Origin: G963668185 sp963668185
Lineage (GTDB): Bacteria; Chloroflexota; Dehalococcoidia; Lucifugimonadales; G963668185
Assembly: GCA_963668185.1 (NCBI GenBank)
Contig: OY764162.1
Location: forward strand, 434,001 to 498,000
Direction of reading: 5' to 3'
Length of the DNA stretch: 64,000 bases
Shown: one piece after another, positions 32,425 to 41,450 of the stretch
Position numbering within the stretch: the stretch's first letter is position 1
How the letters are laid out: each line of letters starts with the position of its first letter
Notes under the pieces: model-generated
What the model was told of the DNA's origin: nothing
The model's database searches: none
What the model saw: only the letters and a program-made list of their open reading frames with translations
Made by a program: the position numbers and the translations under genes

Positions 32425-34173
32425 ATGGCGCTAGGACTATCCAGCTACCGTCCCCCCATCATGGGCATAACCCACGTCGTGTCCGCGGGCCAGTACCTCG
32501 CGGCCGCGGCCGGCTACCGCATCCTGGAGCAGGGCGGCAACGCGGTCGACGCCGGTGTCGCCTCAGGCATCGTCATCAACGTGACCCTGCCGGAGAACAC
32601 CAGCTTCGGCGGCGTCGCCCCGATCATGATCTACATGGCGGGTATGGACGAGCCGGTCACGATCTCCGGCCTCGGGCGCTGGCCCCGCGCCGCCACCATC
32701 GAGCACTTCCACGAGAAGCACAACAGCCAGATCCCCCTCGGCGTTGACCGGAGCGTCGTGCCCGCCGCGCCCGACGCCTGGCTCACCGCGCTCGAACTGT
32801 ACGGCACGATGACGTTCGAGCAGGTGGTCACGCCCGCGCTGGAGATAGCCGAACACGGTTACCCGCTCCCCGCGAGGGTCCAGCGCGCGTTCGCCGCGCA
32901 GGCCGCCGACAAAGACGGCCCCATGTGGAACTTCCCATCTCTCCGTGAGGTGTTCATGCCCGGAGACCGCGTGATCGAAGTGGGGGAGAAGTTCGTGCAG
33001 ACGGACCTCGCCCGCTCCTTCAAGCGGCTCATCGAGGTGGAGCGCGACAACGCCGCGAGCGGCAGGGAGAAGGCGATCAGGGCTGCCCGCGACTACGTTT
33101 ACAAGGGCGAAATGGCCGAGGAGATCGCGAGCTTCATCCAGGAACAGGGTGGCCTGCTGACCATAGACGACCTGCGAGAGTTCACCGTGAAGGTCGAGCC
33201 CGCCGTCAGCGGCCAGTTCCGCGACTACACGGTGTACACGTGCGGCCCGTGGTGCCAAGGGCCGGTCGTCGCCCAGACGCTCCAGACCCTGCAGGACGAC
33301 GACCTCTCGTCGCTCGGCCACAACACGCCCGACTACATCCACTTGCTGGCCGGAGCGCTGAACACTGCGTTCGCCGACCGTGAACGCTTCTACGGAGACC
33401 CCGACTTCGTCGACGTGCCGATTGACGGTCTGCTCTCGCCCGAATACACGCGATCGCGGCGCGCCGAGATCGACATGGGCGCGGCGTGGCGCGAGATGCC
33501 GCCTCCAGGCGATCCCGCCTCCAACGGCGCGGCCGCGGCTAGGCCGGCCGCGGTCCGGCAGGCGGCGGCAGGCGGCGGCGACCTGACGGACACCAGCTAC
33601 ACGTGCGTCGTGGACCGCTGGGGCAACGCCTTCTCCGCGACGCCCAGCGATGCGTCGTTCTGGTCGCCAATCGTGCCCGGCCTCGGCTTCATCGTGTCCG
33701 GGCGCGGCTCGCAGACGTGGCTGGACGCCGACCACGCCTCCGGCCTGCGGCCCTGGAAGCGCCCGCGGCTGACTCCGAACCCCGCGATCGCGTTCAAGGA
33801 CGGCAAGCTCTTCATGCCCTTCGGCTGTCCGGGCGGCGACGCCCAGCCGCAGGCGATGGTACAGACGTTCCTGAACGTCGTGGAGTTCGGAATGGACGCG
33901 CAGGCCGCCATCGAGGCCCCGCGTTTCACGTCGTCCAACTTCCCGAATTCCTTCTGGCCGCACACATACCTGCCCGGCAGGCTGACCGTGGAAGGGCGCA
34001 TCGAAACGGACGTGCGTTCGGAGCTATCCGGCCGCGGCCACGACATCCGCGTCCTGGACGACTGGGGCGGCATGGCGATGGCCGGCATGTCCGCCATCGT
34101 GGTGGACCACGAGAAGGGCGCGCTCATCGGCGGCGCGGACCCCCGCCGGGACACCTACGCCATAGGCCGCTAA
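32425..34173 (+). CDS. Gamma-glutamyltransferase family protein
   Basis: A 582-residue Ntn-hydrolase, autocleaved before the catalytic Thr in DTSYTCVVDRWGNAFSATPS (family motif TTHxSVVD). Large-subunit features: ILEQGGNAVDAGVASGIVIN and GVAPIMIYMAG. Small-subunit features: KRPRLTPNPAIAFKDGKLFM and PFGCPGGDAQPQAM. No signal peptide is seen, so it may be cytosolic, acting on glutathione or other gamma-glutamyl amides. It could cooperate with the glutamyl-amide chemistry near 60-64 kb, but that is distant. Its stop overlaps that of the convergent LLM gene (34170-34173). Confidence 0.85.
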   Translation: MALGLSSYRPPIMGITHVVSAGQYLAAAAGYRILEQGGNAVDAGVASGIVINVTLPENTSFGGVAPIMIYMAGMDEPVTISGLGRWPRAATIEHFHEKHNSQIPLGVDRSVVPAAPDAWLTALELYGTMTFEQVVTPALEIAEHGYPLPARVQRAFAAQAADKDGPMWNFPSLREVFMPGDRVIEVGEKFVQTDLARSFKRLIEVERDNAASGREKAIRAARDYVYKGEMAEEIASFIQEQGGLLTIDDLREFTVKVEPAVSGQFRDYTVYTCGPWCQGPVVAQTLQTLQDDDLSSLGHNTPDYIHLLAGALNTAFADRERFYGDPDFVDVPIDGLLSPEYTRSRRAEIDMGAAWREMPPPGDPASNGAAAARPAAVRQAAAGGGDLTDTSYTCVVDRWGNAFSATPSDASFWSPIVPGLGFIVSGRGSQTWLDADHASGLRPWKRPRLTPNPAIAFKDGKLFMPFGCPGGDAQPQAMVQTFLNVVEFGMDAQAAIEAPRFTSSNFPNSFWPHTYLPGRLTVEGRIETDVRSELSGRGHDIRVLDDWGGMAMAGMSAIVVDHEKGALIGGADPRRDTYAIGR

Positions 34174-35090
34174 GCGAACGCCGGCATCACCTCGTCCACG
34201 AAGAGGCGCACGTCGTCGTGCTCGCCCAGGCTCGTGAACGCCGTGACGCACAGGTCGAAGCCTAGCTCCGCCAGCTCCTCGAACCGCTCGGTGACGTACG
34301 CCGGGTCTCCCGCGATCGCGGGCGTCGGCCCTTCGAGGCGGTCGCCGGCGCGTTCTCGCGCCCGGTCGTGCGAACGGTCGATGAACACGGACGCGGCCAC
34401 CGTCTTGCGGATGCCATCGAAGTCCGTGCCCTCCGCTTCACAGTGTTCTTGGAGAACATCCAGCTTGCGCTTGAGGTCCGCGGGCCGCCGGTACAGGTCG
34501 TTCCACCAGTCCGCGTGCCGCGCCACGGCCCTGAGCGTGTACCGCTCGCCCGATCCGCCGACCATCACCGGCGGCAGCGGCTCCGGCTTCGGCTCGCAGA
34601 ACGCGTCCACGATCTCGTAGCGCTTGCCCCTGAATGAGAACGGCGCCTCCGTCCACAGCCCCCGGATGATCTGGAGTCCCTCCTCCAGCATCTCAACTCT
34701 AGTCTTGAGCGCAGGAAAATCGAAGCCGTACGCCTCGTACTCCCGCTCGCTCCAGCCCGCGCCGTAGCCGAGCACGAACCGGCCGGAACTCAGGTACTGC
34801 AAGCTGGACGCCATCTTCGCCATCAGCGCGGGGTTGCGCCACGAGTTGCACATCACGATGGTGCCCAGCTTCGGCCCCGGGTACCGCGCCGCGATCCAGT
34901 TCAGCAGCGTCCAGCACTCCATCCTGAACTCGTCCCGGTAGTTGAAGTGGTCGGAGACCCACAGAGAAGGGAAGTATTGCGCGGCGAAGTCGAGCGAGCG
35001 TTGCAGGTCGCCCATGAACCGGCGTGGGCGAATCGGCTCAAGACCCCTGTCGCCCGGCGGCGCGCTGTATCCAAACTCCATGCGCGGCAT
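34170..35090 (-). CDS. LLM-class flavin-dependent oxidoreductase
   Basis: A 306-residue luciferase-like monooxygenase or F420-dependent reductase (TIM barrel, cytosolic). Seen: LDFAAQYFPSLWVSDHFNYR, GTIVMCNSWRNPALMAKMAS, GRFVLGYGAGWSEREYEAYG, PPVMVGGSGERYTLRAVARH and GDPAYVTERFEELAELGFD. Flavin type (FMN or F420) cannot be decided. Start is ATG at 35090 or 35081. The cupin gene immediately upstream (35092-35478) is on the same strand with a one-base gap, so they are an operon. Confidence 0.85.
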   Translation of the reverse strand: MPRMEFGYSAPPGDRGLEPIRPRRFMGDLQRSLDFAAQYFPSLWVSDHFNYRDEFRMECWTLLNWIAARYPGPKLGTIVMCNSWRNPALMAKMASSLQYLSSGRFVLGYGAGWSEREYEAYGFDFPALKTRVEMLEEGLQIIRGLWTEAPFSFRGKRYEIVDAFCEPKPEPLPPVMVGGSGERYTLRAVARHADWWNDLYRRPADLKRKLDVLQEHCEAEGTDFDGIRKTVAASVFIDRSHDRARERAGDRLEGPTPAIAGDPAYVTERFEELAELGFDLCVTAFTSLGEHDDVRLFVDEVMPAFA

Positions 35091-35091
35091 T

Positions 35092-35478
35092 TTAGACGGG
35101 CCAGTAGTCCGGGACCCTCGGCGCCTCGTCCTCCCCGGGCCAGGGCGGCATCGTGGAGATCACGAACTTGAGCGGGGCGTCGCCGGTGTTGCGGAACTGG
35201 AAGTGGGCGCCGAGCGGTATCGTAAGCGACACCCCCGGCGACACGTCGGTCACGCTCTCGCGGTCGCCCTGCTTGCGCCACACCTGCCCGCGGCCCTCCG
35301 TGAACAGCCATATCTCCTCGACGGTGCGGTGGGTGACGGCGGCGGACACGCCGCCAACGGGCAGCGTGCACTCGGCGAGGCCGCCGCCGCGCAGTTCGTG
35401 GAGCAGGCGTATCTGGGAGCCGTCGGGCGCGATGACGAACTGGTCGCCGATGCGGTTCGTTTCGAAGGGTGTGGGCAT
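35092..35478 (-). CDS. Cupin-domain protein
   Basis: A 128-residue single-domain cupin. Cupin motif 1 is partly visible (VTHRTVEEIWLFTEGRGQVW, keeping one His and Glu) and motif 2 as IPLGAHFQFRNTG (His retained). Small cytosolic protein; may be an isomerase, dioxygenase or sugar-binding module. The ATG at 35478 was chosen as start; the frame upstream runs through tRNA-Gly, which cannot be coding. Operon with the LLM gene. Confidence 0.75.
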   Translation of the reverse strand: MPTPFETNRIGDQFVIAPDGSQIRLLHELRGGGLAECTLPVGGVSAAVTHRTVEEIWLFTEGRGQVWRKQGDRESVTDVSPGVSLTIPLGAHFQFRNTGDAPLKFVISTMPPWPGEDEAPRVPDYWPV

Positions 35479-35534
35479 TATGCGGTTCCCCCTCATCCTA
35501 GCCTTCTCCCTCGTGGGGGAGAAGGGACTAGAGG

Positions 35535-35610
35535 TGGAGCGGGAGAAGGGACTCGAACCCTCGACTTTCTGCTTGGGAAGCAGATGCTCTACCGGCTGAG
35601 CTACTCCCGC
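35535..35610 (-). tRNA. tRNA-Gly (CCC anticodon)
   Basis: On the minus strand: acceptor GCGGGAG/CTCCCGC, D arm GCTCAGCCGGTAGAGC, anticodon stem TCTGC/GCAGA around TTCCCAA (anticodon CCC), T arm GAGGGTTCGAGTCCCTT, discriminator T, encoded CCA at 35537-35535. Confidence 0.95.
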
Positions 35611-35661
35611 CCAGATGCCGATTCTAGCATGACGAAGGCCCGGGCGTGGTGAGCCTAGGGC

Positions 35662-35688
35662 CCGTTCGTGGTGAGCCTGTCGAACCAC
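35662..35688. repeat. Dispersed repeat family A
   Basis: CCGTTCGTGGTGAGCCTGTC followed by GAACCAC, between divergent tRNA genes. Confidence 0.7.
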
Positions 35689-35718
35689 AACATGGTACCA
35701 TTACCCTGTCCCCCGAGT

Positions 35719-35795
35719 GGGCCAGTAGCTCAGCCGGTTAGAGCGTCGCTCTGATAAAGCGGAGGTCCGTGGTTCGAGTCCACGCTGGCCCACCA
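35719..35795 (+). tRNA. tRNA-Ile (GAT anticodon)
   Basis: Acceptor GGGCCAG/CTGGCCC, D arm GCTCAGCCGGTTAGAGC, anticodon stem TCGCT/AGCGG around CTGATAA (anticodon GAT), T arm CGTGGTTCGAGTCCACG, discriminator A and encoded CCA (35793-35795). The 307 bases that follow (35796-36102) show no gene; a TACAAT at about 36040 is a weak promoter candidate for the surface-protein gene. Confidence 0.95.
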
Positions 35796-36102
35796 TGCCT
35801 GGGCGCGGCGTCCTCTCCGAAGTCCTTGTCCATCGTGACTGGCCCCTGCGGCCGGCCCTACAGGGCAATCGGCGGGGCCGTCCCCTGGGGGATGGCCCTC
35901 TTCTTTGTCGCGTTTCAGGCCGGCTCTAGCCCCATACCCTGCTTGCACACCCTCCGCACCCCGCTTTAGGTTCAAAACAGTCACTATCTCATTACTCAAT
36001 GGCGAGTATTTGCATGACATAAAGCGTTCTTAGTCTTCGTGTACAATTGGCGATAACGCCGATGGATAGCCGTCTAGTGCGTCTCAGCGAGGCGCTTTCA
36101 AA

Positions 36103-37653
36103 GTGGGCGGTTCGATTACTTCAGGCGAAGAGATCATAGTTACTTTGAGACAACTTCGCAGAGGAGCGGCCCGGTGGCTGGTGCTCGCCCTGGCCCTGCT
36201 CGTGGCGGCGGCCTCGTCCGTCTCGCCCGTCGGGGCGCAGGAAGACGGCGCGGGGATCGCGAGCGACAACGACAGCGACAACGACAACCTCATCGAGGTC
36301 ACCACCGTCGCCCAGTTCATCGCCATGCAGTGGGACCTGAACGGCGACGGCACGCCGGAGAGCGAGACCACCAAGTACAACGCCGCCTTCGTCAGCGGCG
36401 TCTCCGGCTGCGCCGCCACCTGCGCCGGCTACGAGATCACCGACGACCTCACCATCACCGCCAACCCGACCGACGCGGGAACGAACTATCTGGTCCCCGG
36501 CACGTGGAACACGACGTTCCAGGGCAACGACAACACCATCACCAACAACGACAGCCGCCCGTTGTTCGAGAACATCGGCAACACGGCTACTTCGACCACC
36601 CCGGCCGAGGTCAAGAGCCTGGACGTCCACAACGCCAACGGGCAATCGGCGATCCTGGCTAACGAGGTGCAGGCGGACGGCAAGGTGACGAACGTGGGCG
36701 TGACGGGCAGCACGTCGATTGGCGGGAACGGCACGTACGGCGGGCTGGTTAACACGCTGGACGGCGGCGCCAGCACGGGGCTGCCCGACCCGTGGCTGGA
36801 CTGCGCGTCGGACGTCTCCACCTGCACGGACGACGAACTGGGCCATCCGCTCGCGTACGAATGGACAGGCTACCGGTCGTCCACTTCGGATACGCTCACC
36901 TTCACGGCGCCCTCCGTCAGCACGGACACGACGCTGGAGATCGTCCTGAAGGTAACGGACACCAGGGGGCGCTCCGACGGGCACACGGTGACCGTCCTGG
37001 TGCGAAACGATTCCGAACAGACGGTACAGCAGCCCCCGTCCGGACCGACCACGTCTCCGGCCACACCCACGTTGACCACCACGCCTACACCCACGCCGAC
37101 CGCTACGGTCACGCCCACACCCGAGCCGACGCCTGAACCCACGCCCACGCTCGAGCCTACGCCCGAACCTACGCCTGAGCCGACGCCTGCGTCCACACCT
37201 GAGCCGACGCCTGCGCCCACACCTGAGCCGACGCCCGAACCCACGCCGACAGCCGCGCCCACGCCCTCGCCGACAATCGCGCCTACGGTCACGCCGACAG
37301 CCGTGCCCACGGTCACGCCGACAGTCGCGCCCACAGTCACGCCGACAGCCGTGCCCACGGTCACGCCGACAGTCGCGCCCACGGTCACGGCGGCAGCCAC
37401 AGCTACGCCGACGCCGACGATCACGCCGGAGCCGACACCTACGCTCACGGCCACGCCGGAGCCCGAGCTCACGCTCACACCGGCGCCTGAGCCCACGCCC
37501 GCGCGCGCCGCGGAGGAAGATGACGAAAGGACACTCACCCTTGCGCTGATCGCGGTCGCCGGCGCGGCCGGCCTGATCGTGGCCGGCGTCGTCCTGTACG
37601 GCCTTATTGCCGGCCGGAAGAGGTCCAAGAGAGATGAAGAGACCGAGGAGTAG
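36103..37653 (+). CDS. Pro-Thr-rich membrane-anchored surface protein
   Basis: A 516-residue probable surface protein. Signal peptide (RWLVLALALLVAAASSVSPVGA), a segment homologous to the GLUG protein at 2139-4343 (DNDNLIEVTTVAQFIAMQ; GCAATCAGYEITDDL), a single abortive GLUG-like unit (GGNGTYGGLVNTLDGG), a PKD-like beta domain (DTTLEIVLKVTDTRGRSDG), a long TPTPEPTPEP wall-spanning linker (about residues 320-465) and a C-terminal anchor helix (LIAVAGAAGLIVAGVVLYG) with a basic tail. The GTG at 36103 is the longest start; TTG at 36145 gives a better signal peptide. Ligand unknown. Confidence 0.8.
   Translation: MGGSITSGEEIIVTLRQLRRGAARWLVLALALLVAAASSVSPVGAQEDGAGIASDNDSDNDNLIEVTTVAQFIAMQWDLNGDGTPESETTKYNAAFVSGVSGCAATCAGYEITDDLTITANPTDAGTNYLVPGTWNTTFQGNDNTITNNDSRPLFENIGNTATSTTPAEVKSLDVHNANGQSAILANEVQADGKVTNVGVTGSTSIGGNGTYGGLVNTLDGGASTGLPDPWLDCASDVSTCTDDELGHPLAYEWTGYRSSTSDTLTFTAPSVSTDTTLEIVLKVTDTRGRSDGHTVTVLVRNDSEQTVQQPPSGPTTSPATPTLTTTPTPTPTATVTPTPEPTPEPTPTLEPTPEPTPEPTPASTPEPTPAPTPEPTPEPTPTAAPTPSPTIAPTVTPTAVPTVTPTVAPTVTPTAVPTVTPTVAPTVTAAATATPTPTITPEPTPTLTATPEPELTLTPAPEPTPARAAEEDDERTLTLALIAVAGAAGLIVAGVVLYGLIAGRKRSKRDEETEE
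37075..37500. repeat. Coding repeat encoding Thr-Pro-rich stalk
   Basis: Degenerate 6- and 12-base units (ACGCCNGAGCCN; GTCACGCCGACAGCCGTGCC) encode the PTPEPT and PTVTPTAVPT stalk. The TVTPTAVPTVTPTVAP part (about 37260-37395) repeats almost exactly at the DNA level, so stalk length may vary between strains. Confidence 0.7.
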
Positions 37654-37695
37654 GCGATTTCCTATATTCCATGATTCAAGACCATCCTATCTTGG

Positions 37696-37701
37696 TATAA
37701 T
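37696..37701 (+). promoter_or_regulatory. Candidate -10 box before the fused kinase gene
   Basis: TATAAT lies about 75 bases before the TTG start in the spacer after the surface-protein gene. At 17 bases upstream only a weak -35 (GATTCA) is present, so strength is uncertain. Confidence 0.4.
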
Positions 37702-37770
37702 CCCCCGTGTGGGGCGTTCGCGGCAACGGTGCGTCCCTGAGGGTAAGCAGCACTACCGGCGGAGAGAGAA

Positions 37771-40146
37771 TTGACGCAACTGGACGAACGAGATCGTCGG
37801 ATAGCGGCGCTGCGGGACAGGCTGTCCCGGCTCAGCAGCGCCAGCCTGCGCATCAATGCGAGCCTCGACTTCGAGGCGGCGTTGCAGGGCGTCCTGGACG
37901 GCGCACGCTCAGTGACGGGCGCCGTTTACGCCGTCATCATCGCCCTGGACGACTCGGGCGAGGTGGAGGACTACCTTGTAGAAGGCATGAGCATCGACGA
38001 CGCGAAGCGGCTGTGGAAGGTTCCCGACGGTCCTGAAGTGTTCGAGTACATGAACGCTCTCCCGGGATCGCTGAGGGGCGGAGATCTGGGGGAGTGGGCT
38101 AGGTCGATAGGTGTTTCGGACTTCCACCCACCCGTCAGGGTTGCCGCTTTCATGGCAGCCCCGATACTTCATCAGGGTGTGCGCGTGGGCAACATCTACG
38201 TGGCGACCGATGATCCGGACAGGGAGTTCACCAGGGAAGACGAGGAGACGTTGGTGATGTTCGCCTCTCAGGCGGCGCAGGTGATCGTCAACGCCCGCCG
38301 CCACAGGGACGAGCGGCGCGCCAGGGCCCGTGTGGAGACCCTGATCGACACCTCTCCCGTGGGCGTCGCCGTGTTCGAAGTGGGAACGGACGCTCCGGTG
38401 ACTTTCAACCGGGAGGCGAGGAGGATATTCGACAACCTGCGGGACCCGGAACAGTCGCTGGAGGACCTGTTGGAGCTGCTGACCATCCGGCGCTCCAATG
38501 GTGGGGAGGTCTCCCTGACGGAGTTCCCCCTGGCCGAAGTCCAGGGCACAAGCGAGAGGGTACGGGCCGAGGAGATCGTGATGAAGGCGCCCAACGGTCG
38601 CAGCGTCACGGTGCTCCTCAATGCCACGCCCATCCGCTCCGAGGAGGGCAGGGTGGAGTCGGTCGTCGTCACCATGCAGGACATGACGTCCTTGGAAGAG
38701 GTGCAGCGGCTGCGTGCCGAGTTCCTGGGCATGGTGGGCCACGAGCTGCGCATGCCGCTGACCTCCATCTGGGGCTCGGTGATGACCATGCTGGACGGCG
38801 CCGAAGACCTGGACCCCGCCGAGATGCGCCAGTTCCTGCGCATCATCCTCGATCAGGCCGGCAGCATGCGGGATCTGATCGGCGACCTGCTGGACGTGGC
38901 GCGCATAGAGACGGGAGAGCTGCCGGTCGACCCGGAGCCGGCGGAGGTGGCGGCGCTGGTGGACCGGGCCCGGAGCGCCTTCCTGAGCGCCGGGGGCAGG
39001 AACAACCTGGCCATCGACTTGGCGCTGGACCTGCCCCTCGTGATGGCGGACCGCAGGCGCATCGTCCAGGTCATCGGAAACCTCCTGGCAAACGCCGCCA
39101 GGCATTCGCCGGAGACGTCCGCCATCAGGGTCTCTGCCGCGCGGGACGGCGTCCACGTCCGCGTCTCGGTGGTGGACGAAGGCAGGGGAATACCCACCGA
39201 GCGCCTGCCCACCCTGTTCCGTAAGTTCTCCCGCCGGGATGACGACGACCGGGGGGGCGACACCGGCCTTGGACTGGCCATCTGCAAGGGAATAGTGGAG
39301 GCCCACGGAGGCCGCATCTGGGCCGAGAATGAAGGTCCGGGACTGGGGGCGCGGTTCACCTTCACTATCCCGGTGATCCAAGAGCCTGCCGCCGAACGCC
39401 GCAGGTCCCCAGGAGGCCGTCGGAAGGAGACGGGAGATGCGGTGCCCATCCTCGTGGTGGACGACGATCCCCAAACGCTCCGGCATGTCCGGAAAACGCT
39501 CTCCGACGCCGGCTACCACCCGATTGTCACCGCCGACCCGGAGGAGGTGATGCCCCTTGTGGAGGAGCGTCGTCCCCATCTGGTCCTGCTCGACATGATG
39601 CTGCCCGGCTCCGATGGCATCGAGTTGATGAGGGACATCATCGCAATAGCCAACGTGCCGGTGATCTTCCTCTCGGCTTATGGGCGCGACCAGGTGGTTG
39701 CCCGGGCCTTCGAGAGCGGAGCGGCCGACTACATCGTCAAGCCCTTCTCGCCAACCGAGCTGGTCGCCAGGGTGGGGGCGGCTATCCGGCGATTTGCGCA
39801 GCCCCTCCGGCCCGGGCCGTCAGAGGCCTACGTGCTGGGCGACCTGTCCATCGACTACTCCCAACGGATGGTTACCCTGGCTGGTAAGCCGGTGCGGTTG
39901 ACGGCCACCGAATACCGGCTGCTCTTCGAGTTGTCGGTCAATGCCGGAAGAGTGCTGACCCACAACCATCTGTTGCGAAAGGTCTGGGGGTCCAAGAAGT
40001 CCGGCAATCTGGGTTCGCTCCGCACCCACCTGAGAAGGCTCCGCGGCAAGCTCGACGAGGAAGGAAGCAACCCCACCTACTTCTTCTCCCAACCCAAGGT
40101 CGGCTACTGGATGGCGACAGGGGAGACGCAGGAGGAGGAGCCGTAG
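37771..40146 (+). CDS. GAF-PAS histidine kinase fused to OmpR-type response regulator
   Basis: A 791-residue soluble signalling protein combining sensor, kinase and output. Domains: N-terminal helix and GAF (about 25-175), PAS-like (190-310), HisKA with His324 (MVGHELRMPLTSIWG), HATPase with N box (GNLLANAARHS), DEGRGIP and GDTGLGLAICKG (to about 535), receiver domain with VVDDD and phospho-acceptor Asp608 (LLDMMLPG) and Lys657, and an OmpR winged helix (about 685-785, LTATEYRLLFELSVNAGRVL). No transmembrane helices. Phosphotransfer can occur within one chain to control transcription. The start is TTG at 37771 after GGCGGAGAGAG. Target genes unknown. Confidence 0.9.
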   Translation: MTQLDERDRRIAALRDRLSRLSSASLRINASLDFEAALQGVLDGARSVTGAVYAVIIALDDSGEVEDYLVEGMSIDDAKRLWKVPDGPEVFEYMNALPGSLRGGDLGEWARSIGVSDFHPPVRVAAFMAAPILHQGVRVGNIYVATDDPDREFTREDEETLVMFASQAAQVIVNARRHRDERRARARVETLIDTSPVGVAVFEVGTDAPVTFNREARRIFDNLRDPEQSLEDLLELLTIRRSNGGEVSLTEFPLAEVQGTSERVRAEEIVMKAPNGRSVTVLLNATPIRSEEGRVESVVVTMQDMTSLEEVQRLRAEFLGMVGHELRMPLTSIWGSVMTMLDGAEDLDPAEMRQFLRIILDQAGSMRDLIGDLLDVARIETGELPVDPEPAEVAALVDRARSAFLSAGGRNNLAIDLALDLPLVMADRRRIVQVIGNLLANAARHSPETSAIRVSAARDGVHVRVSVVDEGRGIPTERLPTLFRKFSRRDDDDRGGDTGLGLAICKGIVEAHGGRIWAENEGPGLGARFTFTIPVIQEPAAERRRSPGGRRKETGDAVPILVVDDDPQTLRHVRKTLSDAGYHPIVTADPEEVMPLVEERRPHLVLLDMMLPGSDGIELMRDIIAIANVPVIFLSAYGRDQVVARAFESGAADYIVKPFSPTELVARVGAAIRRFAQPLRPGPSEAYVLGDLSIDYSQRMVTLAGKPVRLTATEYRLLFELSVNAGRVLTHNHLLRKVWGSKKSGNLGSLRTHLRRLRGKLDEEGSNPTYFFSQPKVGYWMATGETQEEEP

Positions 40147-40238
40147 CAGACCTGCGATGAGAGGTCGCCCTCGACTGCGGAGTGCCCATAGCCGACCGCT
40201 TAGATAAGGATCTCCCGCCGAAAAGTTCGCACGCGTTC

Positions 40239-41450
40239 TTAGACGACGATGATGTTTCGTGGGAGTTTGGACAGGACTTCCAGTCGATCATCCTTTACCA
40301 GGAAGCTATCTATGTAGCGGGCGCCGGTGCCGCCGGGCCATCCATCGACGTCAAACTGGTTTTCGTAGTTAAAGAGCATGCCGGGCTCGAGAGTCCTGTC
40401 TCCGACGCCTGCCCTGGGCGTCAGCCAATGATTGCCGCACCAGTCCGGAGGCGCGGATATTCCGGTCGAGTAGCCTCCGATGAACCAGACGTGTTCCCGC
40501 AGGCCTGCGTTATCGATGTAATCGTCTGCGACGCGCTGGACCTTGCTCAGCGGATCGCCCGGCTTGACGGCGTCAACGACCGCGTCAACCGAGGCGGCCG
40601 ACTTGTCCATCACATCCTTCCAGCGCGGGTCGGGCTCGCCAATGGAGAACGTCCGGTTGATGTTGACGTGGTACCGGAAGTAGACGGCGCTGAAATCAAC
40701 GAACATCAGGTCGCCATGCTTGAGCTTGCGGTGAGTGGGGGCCGTGTGGTGCACGCCCGATCTCGGCCCGGACCCGATCATGGACCTGATGGCGGGATAT
40801 CCTGCGCCCTCGCGCATCAGGGCACTCATTGCCGCCGCCTCGATCTCGGTCTCCATGACGCCCGGCCTGATGACGCTCATCACCGCCGTCATTGCCCGGT
40901 CGGCCATCTGCGCAGCCTTGTACACGATCTCGACCTCGCGCGGCGATTTCACGAGCCGTAACTGTTCGACGAGCATTGAGCCGTCCGCGATCTCTGCGCC
41001 CGCGGCCCGAAGGCCGTCCGCCAGTTGCTCGATCACGGACGCGTGAGGCGAGTAGCTCCACGGCTGAAGAGCGATCTTCCTTCCCCGGGCCAACCCGCGG
41101 TCGGCTACGGCGTCCGCGATGGTCTGAACGTTGGCTTCCACGGATGACCCCCGCAGCCAGACTACGTCACTGATTTCCGGCGCGGCCGAAACGGTGTTTT
41201 TGTGGCTGGGCCCGTCGAAGAATAGGGGGCTATCGGAGTCCACTGACACTAGAACTCCAATAAGGCTCCGCAGGTGATTCCAGACTATGTCGAAGCCGGT
41301 GAGGTACGTGATGTCGGCGGGGATCGTAATGTAGATGGCGTCCAGGCCCTCGTCAGCGAGCGACTGACGCACGCCGGCAACTCGTGTTTCATACTCTTCG
41401 GGCGGGAAGGCCTGGGGCCAATCAATCTGGCTTCTAAGGTATTCGTTCAT
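40239..41450 (-). CDS. M24 (creatinase / Xaa-Pro peptidase) family protein with altered metal site
   Basis: A 403-residue protein with the two-domain creatinase/prolidase layout: N-terminal Creatinase_N (about 20-155, DAIYITIPADITYLTGFD) and C-terminal pita-bread domain (about 165-395, ADRAMTAVMSVIRPGVMETE, HRKLKHGDLMFVDFSAVYFR). Of the five metal ligands of peptidases, the first Asp (Asp252) and one Glu (Glu363) are kept, but the second Asp is Asn263, the GHG motif reads YSTGIS, and the last Glu aligns with Ile380. It is likely a non-peptidase, creatinase-like hydrolase or lyase. Convergent with the kinase gene; faces the STAS gene divergently. Confidence 0.8.
   Translation of the reverse strand: MNEYLRSQIDWPQAFPPEEYETRVAGVRQSLADEGLDAIYITIPADITYLTGFDIVWNHLRSLIGVLVSVDSDSPLFFDGPSHKNTVSAAPEISDVVWLRGSSVEANVQTIADAVADRGLARGRKIALQPWSYSPHASVIEQLADGLRAAGAEIADGSMLVEQLRLVKSPREVEIVYKAAQMADRAMTAVMSVIRPGVMETEIEAAAMSALMREGAGYPAIRSMIGSGPRSGVHHTAPTHRKLKHGDLMFVDFSAVYFRYHVNINRTFSIGEPDPRWKDVMDKSAASVDAVVDAVKPGDPLSKVQRVADDYIDNAGLREHVWFIGGYSTGISAPPDWCGNHWLTPRAGVGDRTLEPGMLFNYENQFDVDGWPGGTGARYIDSFLVKDDRLEVLSKLPRNIIVV

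Noticed and set aside
32563..33963. 466-codon antisense frame opposite gamma-glutamyltransferase
   Set aside because: No family resemblance; composition typical of shadow frames.
37075..37500. CRISPR-like array
   Set aside because: The periodic repeats have no unique spacers and stay in frame as a Thr-Pro stalk.
37909..39579. 556-codon open frame antisense to the fused kinase gene
   Set aside because: A by-product of GC-rich codon use; no recognisable domain, while the sense frame has all kinase motifs.
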